This document shows positions 10,762-22,959 of a stretch of 64,000 nucleotides of DNA, piece after piece (positions within the stretch are counted from its first letter, which is position 1; each line of letters opens with the position of its first letter). This stretch comes from Cocos nucifera. Lineage: Eukaryota; Streptophyta; Magnoliopsida; Arecales; Arecaceae. The stretch covers positions 18,622 through 82,621 of the forward strand of contig QRFJ01003076.1 of NCBI GenBank assembly GCA_006176705.1, written 5' to 3'. The notes under the pieces were generated by a model, which was not told the DNA's origin, did not search any database, and was given only the letters and a program-made list of their open reading frames with translations. The position numbers and the translations under genes are program-made.

Positions 10762-13045
10762 TATTAGATATGTGTGCCCTAGAAGCTAGAATTGGCTGAC
10801 ACTTATTATACACTTCTAAAGGCAAAATTATAATTTTGACTATAAATAATAAAATGGGTTATTATCTATCATAATGTATATTTAGTGTCTGTGATACATT
10901 CCTTGAGTTAATGGCAATGATAGTTCTTATTTTCAAGAGTTGAAAATTTAAGACATGAATTTTTATTATTAACTCATAAAATGCTCCTGACCGTAGGATC
11001 ATCATGAGAATGGTGCTTGATCCGAAAGGTTGGTGTACAATCACTTCATTATAGTGGATGAGTCTTGAGTCTACAGTGTAGAGACACCAGAGCGAGAGTA
11101 CAGATACTCATTAGAGAATGAGGGCACTGAGCATGACCACCTCGAGCAGTCATTAAGAAGTCTACGTTCTCATCAATGACTGGCTCGAAGCTGTAGTTGT
11201 ATGTCTGGTTCTTTAACCTGAGGTGCATCGGTAGTTCACCTTGAGGGTGTTATAGTTTGACTACACCATGACTTGATCTCCTACCCATTCGGAATCCTGA
11301 GGTGTATGTTGGCTATAGCATGTTCATTGTAGAAATTGGATTGCACCAATAGGGAATCTATCTACCTCAGTAGATGAGGAGTAGCCCTATGATGATCATG
11401 AGAATCAAGTCCATAAGCCCATGGTCATCGCAGAGTGAAATAATAGAAAGAGTTTCTATTAAGATTTTCATATTGGACTTGAATCAAATGATTAATCATA
11501 TGACGGATTTTAGGATTTGACGAGATTACCTTAACCCCAATCCAGTCAGGGCTCAAGATAGAAGAACTTAATCACATAGGTAACTACACCGAGAGATTCA
11601 TTTTCAGTTCTGATGGGTTGCCACCATATGCTGCTGGGTATCATTGATGAATTTTGAGAGCAATTAGAATGATTTAGATAATCAATCATACTAGTTGTCT
11701 GAATCAGAAAAGTTCTAATCCATCGGAAGGAGTTTCAATGATATCAATGATAGAGATCGTGACATATCTCATTAACATATGAAATGAACCTAACTGGATC
11801 ACACAAATAAGAGTTTTAATTTAGATATCATCAATTAGACTAACCCAATTTAATTGATTTGAACTAGATTCAATTAGGTTCAAGAAAATCATGCTAGCAC
11901 AGATTGAGCCTAATGTTCTCCTTTAATAATCATTAAAAGTTGTCTCGACTAAGCCAAATGTATCTGGGCTTACTCAAGAACCTTTACTTGGTCTGACTAG
12001 AGCTTGTCTAGGTTAGAAAAAAGTTGTCTTAATTTATGAGATAAATTTGAGACAGCACCTATCATTTTCCATCACCTGCTAAATCCTATTTTTGACTTTA
12101 GTCAAACATTGACCTTTGACACTTAGACATCTGCCCATGTGTCACGCACACATAGGAGAGAAGATGAAGATTTATCTCCCTACTAAAAAGAGAAAAGGGA
12201 GGGGGTGCACGCCTAAGGAGGCGTGCACCTAAAGATGATGACGTCTGGAGTCCCATATAGATAGGACTCCAGGTTGCCTCATGCACTCTACCTTGGTGGC
12301 ACCAAAGACTTATCTTTGACCAATCTTGGCACCATCTAAGGATGATTTAGAGGGGCTCTCATCTAATTGGATCAGATGATGTCATACCACCACTCAGATT
12401 AAGATCTGATTGCACAGAAAACCATGATTGGCCAAGATGATGTGACACTACATGGTGCAACAGGGCCTATAAAAATCCTATCTACGCCAAGATGAAAAAG
12501 CTTGACCCATTGCCCATGCCACAAGGTTGCTCCTCTTCCTCCTCCATGCCACCTTCAGGTGTTCTCTCTCCTATCCACACACAAGAATTTTTGGGCACAA
12601 GTTTGGTGTGATTCGAGCAAGAGAAAGGCGACAGGAAAAGGAAGAAGGCAGCACTGCTGCAAGAGACAACTCACATCTTCGAAAGGAGTTTTGAAGATCT
12701 TCAAAATCAGATCCAGATCTGATTTTTGGAGAAGTGACAAAGGAGGAGATCTCTAGATCCTACTTGAGTGGATACCGGTAGAGACCAGGCACTTGCATGG
12801 CTAGATCTAGAATCTCAGGCAGACATCAGGATCATCACAAGATAATCAGATTACCTGCAATAAGGTAAACTTAAATTAGATTTAATTTATTCTTGGTTTT
12901 ATTTCATTTTTTTTATTAGATCAATAATGTTAAATATAAAAAATCTTTGATTTAATCTAAATCTAAGAGAAAAATTTTTGAAATATCTCTCTTGATCCAA
13001 TCAGATTTGAACAAATCTGATCCAAAAAATTAGATTTTTCCTTCA
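10762..13045 (+). repeat. 5' LTR of copia B (2284 bp)
   Basis: Starts TATTAGATAT (TG start decayed to TA) and ends CCTTCA before the PBS. TATA box TATAAAAA at 12468-12475. U3 palindrome GTGCACGCCT/AGGCGTGCAC at 12205-12228 and hairpin GGAGTCCCAT/ATAGGACTCC at 12247-12270. Confidence 0.93.
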
Positions 13046-14379
13046 ACTGATATCAGAGCCAGGTCACATTTTTATTAGATCTAATTTTATTTTAATTTTG
13101 ATTTGATAATTTAATGATTTTAGATGTCACATTATATTTGATTAGATTTGAAATTAAAAATTAAAAAATTAAAAAATTTAGATCTATGTTGTACAAGATG
13201 CATGACTAGTTATAGAATAGAATTATTCTATGTATAGTCTAGCATGATCATAATTTAATTTGATTAATTATAATTTTTAGATCTATTTATTTACTATTTT
13301 TTAATATTATAAATATTATAATAAGATCTAAAAATAAAAAATAAAGTTATTTAATTTTTGTTCATATGAGATATGATGAATGCATGTTTAGACTAGTTGT
13401 AGAATAGTTCTACATAATTATCTAGAATAGATTTTAATTTGATATGATCAATTTAAATTTAATTTTTTAGATGATTATGAGATAATTTAGATCTGAAAAT
13501 ATACATGATATGATACATGAAGATGTATGCAAAACATATTTATAGTTAGATCAATTTTTTATATATGAGATATATGATGTAGATCTAACTAGTTTTGTAG
13601 TTTTCATATTTTTGATTAAGGCATTCCCCTTAGCCGTCCGATCATAAGAACAAAGTAGGGTTTAAATGCCCTCTCCTCCTATTCAATGGGGTGTTCTTTG
13701 GATGTGTAGGGGTGCTGTGCGTTCGTCCATAATCAGAAATCTAAAACTTATTTTCTGCAAAATCTTAGATCCTGAAATCCTAGAATTTTATTTATATATT
13801 TTGTTTGCGAACCCTAACTTAATTAAGAATTAAGATTATGAAATATGTTAAGTCTAAAAATTAAGAATTTTTAGATTTAAGACATATTCATAAAATTAGG
13901 TTCGGGCTTGGGTAGCTCAATTAGGTCTAGCGGTTGATCAAATCGAATCAAGAGTTGGTTAGATGAAATCAAAAGTGCTTAAATTGACCAGCCTAATAGG
14001 ATTAAGTCTGGGTCAAGATCGAATCACATGAGTGATCGATCAAGCTAAGACCTAATTAGGCTCAGTGGTTAGAGTCTAGATTGTAGGCTAACCTAATTGG
14101 TTTTGACTCAATAATTTGGTGTCTAAGGTAAGTCTGACAGATACGATCAACTAGTTTTTAATTGGGAGCTACTCGACTTGAATGTGTTCTTATCGAGTTA
14201 ATGGCATATCCCTTCCATCAATCTTACTTACTTGGCCATATTTGTTGACCCAGTCCTAATCTAAGGTGGTTAACAATCCAAGCTAACCCATGCCACTAGG
14301 TTAGTCATAATTGTTATGGCTATTGCAAGTCAAGTCAAATCTTCCTAAGAAAAGATTAAGTCTAAGGTCTTCCACCATT
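13046..14379 (+). other. Copia B leader, first part (left copy)
   Basis: Homologous to the leader of copia A. The nested stem structure is at 13613-13735, partly decayed: the outer right arm reads CCATAATCA and the inner right arm has mismatches. The leader continues after the solo LTR at 15626-16151. No gene seen. Confidence 0.85.
13048..13060 (+). other. Primer binding site of copia B (left copy)
   Basis: TGATATCAGAGCC, one change from the initiator tRNA-Met complement TGGTATCAGAGCC, 3 bases after the LTR end. Confidence 0.9.
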
Positions 14380-14384
14380 GTAGA

Positions 14385-15620
14385 TATTGGGGATAAACCC
14401 CTCCCACGAAGTCCAGTTCAATGCCTAGCCTAACGCAAACACGATAGGCCATGAAAAAGTTTCAGCGGAATGGATCTTAGCGAACTCCTTATCGATCCGA
14501 AACTCGCTCAAGCGATCGAGCTTCAGTCGGACTCCGTGAGAAGTCCGAACTCTTTCCCGCGCGTCCTCCAACCAGAACGCCCGAGGAGTTGAACTCCCTC
14601 CATGCCTCCCCTTCGATCGGACTCTTCATGAGCTGGACTCCTCCCACATCCCCCTTCGGTCGGTTCAAACTATCTCAGTGGCTGAGCTCCTTTCCGACCT
14701 CCCCAACATCGAGCCATAGCCGCACTCCCTCAGCCCAGAACACCTGTGAGAGCCGAACTCCCTCCATGCTTCCCTCGGTCGAACTTCTTCAGGAGCCGGA
14801 CTCCTCCCAAGACATTCCTTCGTCCAGCTGGAACTCCTCAGCGATCGAGCTCCTTCTGAACTCCCAACAATCGAGCCTTAGCCGCACTCCTCCAGCCAAG
14901 ACGCCCTCGAGAGCCAACTCCCTCCGCAATCCTCCGAGCCGAACTCCTTCCGAGCTTCTCCTCGTCGAACTTCCTTCTAGAGTCCAACTTCTCTGAAATT
15001 GAATACGTACCCAAGTTCATCGAATCAATGCCTGCTTTCTTAGAGCCAATGACTATTAAAATCTGATTGAACGGTCTCCTCAGTCTGCCACAGGCGATGC
15101 TACAGGCGCACTCCTTCGTGACTGACTTCGTTTAAGACCCGAGCACCCACACTATCGACGGTAATTGGCTGAAAGATCCATCACCTTTGCTATCAGATCT
15201 GAGCCAAATCCACCTGCTTTGATACCATCACCAGCACTGCAACCTCCTTCATAGGAGCAATGATGGATCTAGAGCAATTCTACCTGCTAGTGTAGCAAGT
15301 CTCGTGCAGCCTCGAGCAGCCCACCACCAAGCGGTGTGGCCATCACCATCAGTCACCATCAATCAGGCTCCGTCTATAAAAAGGACCCTCCATATATGCT
15401 AACTCTGATCTCTAAGCTCTCCTCTCCTTCTCTAAGCTCTACGAAACTCATCTCTGAGCACTCCATTCCTGTTGGCTAGAGCTAACTTGATCATCAGAGG
15501 GTCCTGCCGGAGCCATCCCCCACCGACTTTGGATGGGACTTTATTTTGTAGATCCCCGGTAGCAACCTCGTCGGCCTCCACTCCAACTGATTTCGGCGAC
15601 AATCAATTTTTGCACCAACA
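14385..15620 (+). repeat. Solo gypsy LTR inside copia B (left copy, 1236 bp)
   Basis: Starts TATTGGGGATAAACC, ends TTGCACCAACA, and is flanked by the perfect 5-bp duplication GTAGA (14380-14384 and 15621-15625). No internal region is present, so this is a solo LTR left by LTR-LTR recombination. TATA box TATAAAAA at 15375-15382. Compared with the right copy (20465-21593) it has many single-base indels and about 100 extra bases between roughly 14,395 and 15,300, which looks like a low-quality patch. Confidence 0.9.
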
Positions 15621-16151
15621 GTAGATATGCAGGCCCTTTTTGGGGTTGATTATTCTTGGCTGGTCACAGTGGTTTAGTTGCACCAAAAAGATGCAATCAT
15701 ATCTATTAGACATTGGATGCTACGGACTGAAGGATAAATTGGGCTCAATATTTTGGATACGGTGAGAGATCCAACTAGAAATCCAAACTATGCAAATGGT
15801 GGATCTGACTTAACTAAGAAGGGGATCAATATTCTGGATACGGTGAGATTCATAAATTAGAGACCAAGTTTAGGTGCACCATGATTAGAGAATCATTGGA
15901 CAAGAGTTATCCACTCATTGGCTAATCCATCATCAATAACTGTTAGATAAGATGATGAGTCAGTTGGTGGGACTGCACCACCCATTAGAAATCTATAATC
16001 ATGGAGATTTTTGTATCTCTACAGAGGGAGTGTAGGAATCCAAAAAAATAGTGGAAGCTAATTTATTTAAAAATTAAACTGCTAAATAAATTGATCAAGT
16101 CTTAATTATAATATCTAACTAAAAACTTTGACTCTCTATAGGAAAAGCAAA

Positions 16152-16875
16152 ATGTCTGCATCGAACCTACTACCATGTATCCTAGATACCCATAGACTGA
16201 TCGAATCCAATTACAAGGATTGGCTTCAGAACTTCAAAATCATTTTGAGTTTTGAGAAGTTAACTCATATATTGGATCAGGATCCCCCCACCTTACCAGC
16301 TCATCCATCCATTGAACAAAGAGTGTCTCTTGACAAGTGGATGGATGAAGATAACAAGGATAGATACTACATGTTGGGCTTGATGTCTGATGAGTTTCAG
16401 CACCAACATGAAGATATCAAGACTGCCCACCAAATGTTGGCTCACCTGCAAGAGATGTTTGGTGAACAGAGTCATGCAGCCAAATATCAGATCACTAAAC
16501 AACTATTCAAGGCTAAAATGCATGATGGGCAGTCAGTCCAAAATCATTATCTGATGATGATCAACAACTTAGAAGAGCTTGAGAAGCTCGGAGTGAAGTT
16601 GGACCTGGATCTGTAGAATGATATAATTATGCAATCCTTGACTGATGCATATGGGTAGTTCATCATGAACTACCATATGCATAAACTTCAAAATACTCTG
16701 GCTAAGCTTATGAACATGCTGGTTACTGCTGAGCTTTCAATGAAAGGTTCTAAAGGCTCAGTATTTGCTATGGAATGAACTTCTTCCAAGAGAAAGTCTT
16801 TTGGAAAGAAGAAAAAATCTATGAAAAGACAGAAGGTGGAAGGAGGAAAGAAAAAGAAGGCAGAGCTGAAGAAGA
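16152..16875 (+). pseudogene. gag: Copia B gag, left copy, cut by the assembly gap
   Basis: Starts MSASNLLPCILDTHR and contains YKDWLQNFKIIL. It reads 155 codons to a TAG at about 16614 (CAG to TAG), then continues in the same frame through a second CAG-to-TAG stop and a TGG-to-TGA stop into the lysine-rich region, where it meets the N run. At the site where copia A, C and F have TGA, this copy has CAA (Gln). It duplicates the gag at 22125 almost exactly, but lacks the extra A that shifts the frame there. Confidence 0.88.
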
Positions 16876-17875
16876 NNNNNNNNNNNNNNNNNNNNNNNNN
16901 NNNNNNNNNNNNNNNNNNNNNNNNNNNNNNNNNNNNNNNNNNNNNNNNNNNNNNNNNNNNNNNNNNNNNNNNNNNNNNNNNNNNNNNNNNNNNNNNNNNN
17001 NNNNNNNNNNNNNNNNNNNNNNNNNNNNNNNNNNNNNNNNNNNNNNNNNNNNNNNNNNNNNNNNNNNNNNNNNNNNNNNNNNNNNNNNNNNNNNNNNNNN
17101 NNNNNNNNNNNNNNNNNNNNNNNNNNNNNNNNNNNNNNNNNNNNNNNNNNNNNNNNNNNNNNNNNNNNNNNNNNNNNNNNNNNNNNNNNNNNNNNNNNNN
17201 NNNNNNNNNNNNNNNNNNNNNNNNNNNNNNNNNNNNNNNNNNNNNNNNNNNNNNNNNNNNNNNNNNNNNNNNNNNNNNNNNNNNNNNNNNNNNNNNNNNN
17301 NNNNNNNNNNNNNNNNNNNNNNNNNNNNNNNNNNNNNNNNNNNNNNNNNNNNNNNNNNNNNNNNNNNNNNNNNNNNNNNNNNNNNNNNNNNNNNNNNNNN
17401 NNNNNNNNNNNNNNNNNNNNNNNNNNNNNNNNNNNNNNNNNNNNNNNNNNNNNNNNNNNNNNNNNNNNNNNNNNNNNNNNNNNNNNNNNNNNNNNNNNNN
17501 NNNNNNNNNNNNNNNNNNNNNNNNNNNNNNNNNNNNNNNNNNNNNNNNNNNNNNNNNNNNNNNNNNNNNNNNNNNNNNNNNNNNNNNNNNNNNNNNNNNN
17601 NNNNNNNNNNNNNNNNNNNNNNNNNNNNNNNNNNNNNNNNNNNNNNNNNNNNNNNNNNNNNNNNNNNNNNNNNNNNNNNNNNNNNNNNNNNNNNNNNNNN
17701 NNNNNNNNNNNNNNNNNNNNNNNNNNNNNNNNNNNNNNNNNNNNNNNNNNNNNNNNNNNNNNNNNNNNNNNNNNNNNNNNNNNNNNNNNNNNNNNNNNNN
17801 NNNNNNNNNNNNNNNNNNNNNNNNNNNNNNNNNNNNNNNNNNNNNNNNNNNNNNNNNNNNNNNNNNNNNNNNNNN
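16876..17875. other. Assembly gap, 1000 N
   Basis: Exactly 1000 N, a common placeholder for a gap of unknown size. The sequences on its two sides overlap by about 5 kb, so there may be no missing sequence at all. Confidence 0.98.
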
Positions 17876-19123
17876 ATCACACAAATAAGAGTTTTAATTT
17901 AGATATCATCAATTAGACTAACCCAATTTAATTGATTTGAACTAGATTCAATTAGGTTCAAGAAAATCATGCTAGCACAGATTGAGCCTAATGTTCTCCT
18001 TTAATAATCATTAAAAGTTGTCTCGACTAAGCCAAATGTATCTGGGCTTACTCAAGAACCTTTACTTGGTCTGACTAGAGCTTGTCTAGGTTAGAAAAAA
18101 GTTGTCTTAATTTATGAGATAAATTTGAGACAGCACCTATCATTTTCCATCACCTGCTAAATCCTATTTTTGACTTTAGTCAAACATTGACCTTTGACAC
18201 TTAGACATCTGCCCATGTGTCACGCACACATAGGAGAGAAGATGAAGATTTATCTCCCTACTAAAAAGAGAAAAGGGAGGGGGTGCACGCCTAAGGAGGC
18301 GTGCACCTAAAGATGATGACGTCTGGAGTCCCATATAGATAGGACTCCAGGTTGCCTCATGCACTCTACCTTGGTGGCACCAAAGACTTATCTTTGACCA
18401 ATCTTGGCACCATCTAAGGATGATTTAGAGGGGCTCTCATCTAATTGGATCAGATGATGTCATACCACCACTCAGATTAAGATCTGATTGCACAGAAAAC
18501 CATGATTGGCCAAGATGATGTGACACTACATGGTGCAACAGGGCCTATAAAAATCCTATCTACGCCAAGATGAAAAAGCTTGACCCATTGCCCATGCCAC
18601 AAGGTTGCTCCTCTTCCTCCTCCATGCCACCTTCAGGTGTTCTCTCTCCTATCCACACACAAGAATTTTTGGGCACAAGTTTGGTGTGATTCGAGCAAGA
18701 GAAAGGCGACAGGAAAAGGAAGAAGGCAGCACTGCTGCAAGAGACAACTCACATCTTCGAAAGGAGTTTTGAAGATCTTCAAAATCAGATCCAGATCTGA
18801 TTTTTGGAGAAGTGACAAAGGAGGAGATCTCTAGATCCTACTTGAGTGGATACCGGTAGAGACCAGGCACTTGCATGGCTAGATCTAGAATCTCAGGCAG
18901 ACATCAGGATCATCACAAGATAATCAGATTACCTGCAATAAGGTAAACTTAAATTAGATTTAATTTATTCTTGGTTTTATTTCATTTTTTTTATTAGATC
19001 AATAATGTTAAATATAAAAAATCTTTGATTTAATCTAAATCTAAGAGAAAAATTTTTGAAATATCTCTCTTGATCCAATCAGATTTGAACAAATCTGATC
19101 CAAAAAATTAGATTTTTCCTTCA
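17876..19123 (+). repeat. Copia B 5' LTR tail (right copy)
   Basis: Duplicate of 11798-13045, ending CCTTCA before the PBS. Contains the same U3 palindrome, GGAGTCC hairpin and TATAAAAA box. Confidence 0.92.
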
Positions 19124-19125
19124 AC

Positions 19126-19138
19126 TGATATCAGAGCC
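19126..19138 (+). other. Primer binding site of copia B (right copy)
   Basis: TGATATCAGAGCC, identical to the left copy. Confidence 0.9.
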
Positions 19139-20459
19139 AGGTCACATTTTTATTAGATCTAATTTTATTTTAATTTTGATTTGATAATTTAATGATTTTA
19201 GATGTCACATTATATTTGATTAGATTTGAAATTAAAAATTAAAAAATTAAAAAATTTAGATCTATGTTGTACAAGATGCATGACTAGTTATAGAATAGAA
19301 TTATTCTATGTATAGTCTAGCATGATCATAATTTAATTTGATTAATTATAATTTTTAGATCTATTTATTTACTATTTTTTAATATTATAAATATTATAAT
19401 AAGATCTAAAAATAAAAAATAAAGTTATTTAATTTTTGTTCATATGAGATATGATGAATGCATGTTTAGACTAGTTGTAGAATAGTTCTACATAATTATC
19501 TAGAATAGATTTTAATTTGGTATGATCAATTTAAATTTAATTTTTTAGATGATTATGAGATAATTTAGATCTGAAAACATACATGATATGATACATGAAG
19601 ATGTATGCAAAACATATTTATAGTTAGATCAATTTTTTATATATGAGATATATGATGTAGATCTAACTAGTTTTGTAGTTTTCATATTTTTGATTAAGGC
19701 ATTCCCCTTAGCCGTCCGATCATAAGAACAAAGTAGGGTTTAAATGCCCTCTCCTCCTATTCAATGGGGTGTTCTTTGGATGTGTAGGGGTGCTGTGCGT
19801 TCGTCCATAATCAGAAATCTAAAACTTATTTTCTGCAAAATCTTAGATCCTGAAATCCTAGAATTTTATTTATATATTTTGTTTGCGAACCCTAGGACTT
19901 AATTAAGAATTAAGATTATGAAATATGTTAAGTCTAAAAATTAAGAATTTTTAGATTTAAGACATATTCATAAAATTAGGTTCGGGCTTGGGTAGCTCAA
20001 TTAGATTTAGCGGTTGATCAAATCGAATCAAGAGTTGGTTAGATGAAATCAAAAGTGCTTAAATTGACCAGCCTAATAGGATTAAGTCTGGGTCAAGATC
20101 GAATCACATGAGTGATCGATCAAGCTAAGACCTAATTAGGCTCAGTGGTTAGAGTCTAGATTGTAGGCTAACCTAATTGGTTTTGACTCAATAATTTGGT
20201 GTCTAAGGTAAGTCTGACAGATACGATCAACTAGTTTTTAATTGGGAGCTACTCGACTTGAATGTGTTCTTATCGAGTTAATGGCATATCCCTTCCATCA
20301 ATCTTACTTACTTGGCCATATTTGTTGACCCAGTCCTAATCTAAGGTGGTTAACAATCCAAGCTAACCCATGCCACTAGGTTAGTCATAATTGTTATGGC
20401 TATTGCAAGTCAAGTCAAATCTTCCTAAGAAAAGATTAAGTCTAAGGTCTTCCACCATT
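19139..20459 (+). other. Copia B leader, first part (right copy)
   Basis: Duplicate of the left-copy leader. The stem structure lies at 19691-19813. The leader resumes after the solo LTR at 21599-22124. No gene seen. Confidence 0.85.
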
Positions 20460-20464
20460 GTAGA

Positions 20465-21593
20465 TATTGGGGATAAACCCCACTCCCACCGAAGTCCAGT
20501 TCAATGCCTAGCCTAACGCAACCGATAGCCATGAAAGAGTTTCAGCGGATGGGTCTTAGCTGAACTCCTTCATCCGATCGAACTCCTCAGCGATCGAGCT
20601 TCAGTCGGACTCCCGTGAGAGTCGAACTCTTTCCGCGCTCCTCCAACCAGACGCCCGCAGGAGTCGAACTCCCTCCATGCCTCCCCTTCGATCGGACTTC
20701 TTCATGAGCTGGACTCCTCCCAGACATCCCCTTCGGTCGGTCAAACTTCTCAGTGGCTGAGCTCCTTCCGAACTCCCCAACGATCGAGCCATAGCCGCAC
20801 TCCTCTAGCCAGACACCTGTGAGAGCCGAACTCCCTCCATGCTTCCCTTCGGTCGAACTTCTTCAGGAGCCGGACTCCTCCCAGACATTCCCTTCGGTCA
20901 GCTGGACTCCTCAGCGATCGAGCTCCTTCTGAACTCCCCAACAATCGAGCCTTAGCCGCACTCCTCCAGCCAGACGCCTACGAGAGCCAAACTCCCTCCG
21001 CATTCCTCCGACCGAACTCCTTCCGAGCTTCTCCTCGATCGAACTCCTCTAGGAGTCCAAACTTCTCTGAAATTGATACGTACCCAAGTCCATCGATCAA
21101 TGCCTGCTTTCTTAGAGCCATGACTATTAAATCTGGATGAACGGTCACCATCAGTCTGCCACAGGCGATGCTACAGGCGCACTCCTTCGTGACTGACTTC
21201 GTTAGACCTCGAGCAGCCCACCACTATCGGACGGTATGGCTGGCCTGACGATACCATCCTCTCTGCACCAAACTCCGTGCAGCCTCGAGCAGCCCACCAC
21301 CAAGCGGTGTGGCCATCACCATCAGTCACCATCAATCAGGCTCCGTCTATAAAAAGGACCCTCCATATATGCTAACTCTGATCTCTAAGCTCTCCTCTCC
21401 TTCTCTAAGCTCTACGAAACTCATCTCTGAGCACTCCATTCCTGTTGGCTAGAGCTAACTTGATCATCAGAGGGTCCTGCCGGAGCCATCCCCCACCGAC
21501 TTTGGATGGGACTTTATTTTGTAGATCCCCGGTAGCAACCTCGTCGGCCTCCACTCCAACTGATTTCGGCGACAATCAATTTTTGCACCAACA
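20465..21593 (+). repeat. Solo gypsy LTR inside copia B (right copy, 1129 bp)
   Basis: Same insertion as 14385-15620, flanked by GTAGA at 20460-20464 and 21594-21598. This copy is cleaner and is probably the better representation. About 20,560-21,070 is rich in CTCC/GAACTCC minisatellite units like those of the gypsy 5' LTR. TATAAAAA box near 21348. Confidence 0.92.
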
Positions 21594-22124
21594 GTAGATA
21601 TGCAGGCCCTTTTTGGGGTTGATTATTCTTGGCTGGTCACAGTGGTTTAGTTGCACCAAAAAGATGCAATCATATCTATTAGACATTGGATGCTACGGAC
21701 TGAAGGATAAATTGGGCTCAATATTTTGGATACGGTGAGAGATCCAACTAGAAATCCAAACTATGCAAATGGTGGATCTGACTTAACTAAGAAGGGGATC
21801 AATATTCTGGATACGGTGAGATTCATAAATTAGAGACCAAGTTTAGGTGCACCATGATTAGAGAATCATTGGACAAGAGTTATCCACTCATTGGCTAATC
21901 CATCATCAATAACTGTTAGATAAGATGATGAGTCAGTTGGTGGGACTGCACCACCCATTAGAAATCTATAATCATGGAGATTTTTGTATCTCTACAGAGG
22001 GAGTGTAGGAATCCAAAAAAATAGTGGAAGCTAATTTATTTAAAAATTAAACTGCTAAATAAATTGATCAAGTCTTAATTATAATATCTAACTAAAAACT
22101 TTGACTCTCTATAGGAAAAGCAAA

Positions 22125-22912
22125 ATGTCTGCATCGAACCTACTACCATGTATCCTAGATACCCATAGACTGATCGAATCCAATTACAAAGGATTGGCTT
22201 CAGAACTTCAAAATCATTTTGAGTTCCGAGAAGTTAACTCAGATATTGGATCAGGATCCCCCAACCTTACCAGCTCATCCATCCATTGAACAGAGAGCGT
22301 CTCTTGACAAGTGGATGGATGAAGATAACAAGGCCAGATACTACATGTTGGGCTCGATGTCTGATGAGTTTCAGCACCAACATGAAGATATCAAGACTGC
22401 CCACCAAATGTTGGCTCACCTGCAAGAGATGTTTGGTGAACAGAGTCATGCAGCCAAATATCAGATCACTAAACAACTATTCAAGGCTAAAATGCATGAT
22501 GGGCAGTCAGTCCAAAATCATTATCTGATGATGATCAACAACTTAGAAGAGCTTGAGAAGCTCGGAGTGAAGTTGGACCTGGATCTGTAGAATGATATAA
22601 TTATGCAATCCTTGACTGATGCATATGGGTAGTTCATCATGAACTACCATTTGCATGAACTTCAAAATACTCTGGCTAAGCTTGTGAACATGCTGGTTAC
22701 TGCTGAGCTTTCAATGAAAGGTTCTAAAGGCTCAGTATTTGCTATGGAATGAACTTCTTCCAAGAGAAAGTCTTTTGGAAAGAAGAAAAAATCTATGAAA
22801 AGACAGAAGGTGGAAGGAGGAAAGAAAAAGAAGGCAGAGCTGAAGAAGAAGGCCGCTGACAAAGGAAAGTATTTTCATTGCAACATTGACGATCACTGAA
22901 AGTGGAATTGCC
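22125..22912 (+). pseudogene. gag: Copia B gag, right copy, broken
   Basis: Starts MSASNLLPCILDTHR. An extra A near 22189 shifts the frame, and the rest is read from about 22219 with the YYMLGSMSDEF and HQMLAHLQEMF segments. Stops at about 22588 and 22630 (CAG to TAG) and about 22750 (TGG to TGA). The lysine-rich segment leads to a knuckle region near 22870-22912 (YFHCNIDDH followed by a stop), in which the first Cys is Tyr. Non-functional. Confidence 0.88.
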
Positions 22913-22959
22913 CTACATACCTGGCCACCCTGAAGAATAAGGAGGCAGGTCCTTTTAGA

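Larger units (their letters stand above)
17876..22849 (+). repeat. Near-identical second copy of 11798-16875 (probable contig overlap)
   Basis: Begins mid-sequence in the copia B LTR at the base equivalent to 11798 (offset 6078) and stays collinear through LTR tail, PBS, leader, solo LTR and gag. Outside the solo LTR the two copies differ only at scattered bases: for example 13498 versus 19577-19579, and CCCTAACTTAATT versus CCCTAGGACTTAATT. No biological boundary coincides with its ends; they coincide with the gap. Confidence 0.92.

Noticed and set aside
12098..12756. Small ORFs repeated in the LTRs (for example 12098-12286 minus and 12502-12756 plus, again at 18176 and 18580)
   Set aside because: They lie in U3 and R/U5 of copia LTRs, and other family copies break them. 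The exact repetition comes from the duplicated contig block, not from gene conservation.
16688..17902. Long ORFs on both strands across 16.7-17.9 kb (353-398 codons)
   Set aside because: They are translations of the 1000-N gap and carry no information beyond their short ends, which belong to copia gag or its reverse strand.
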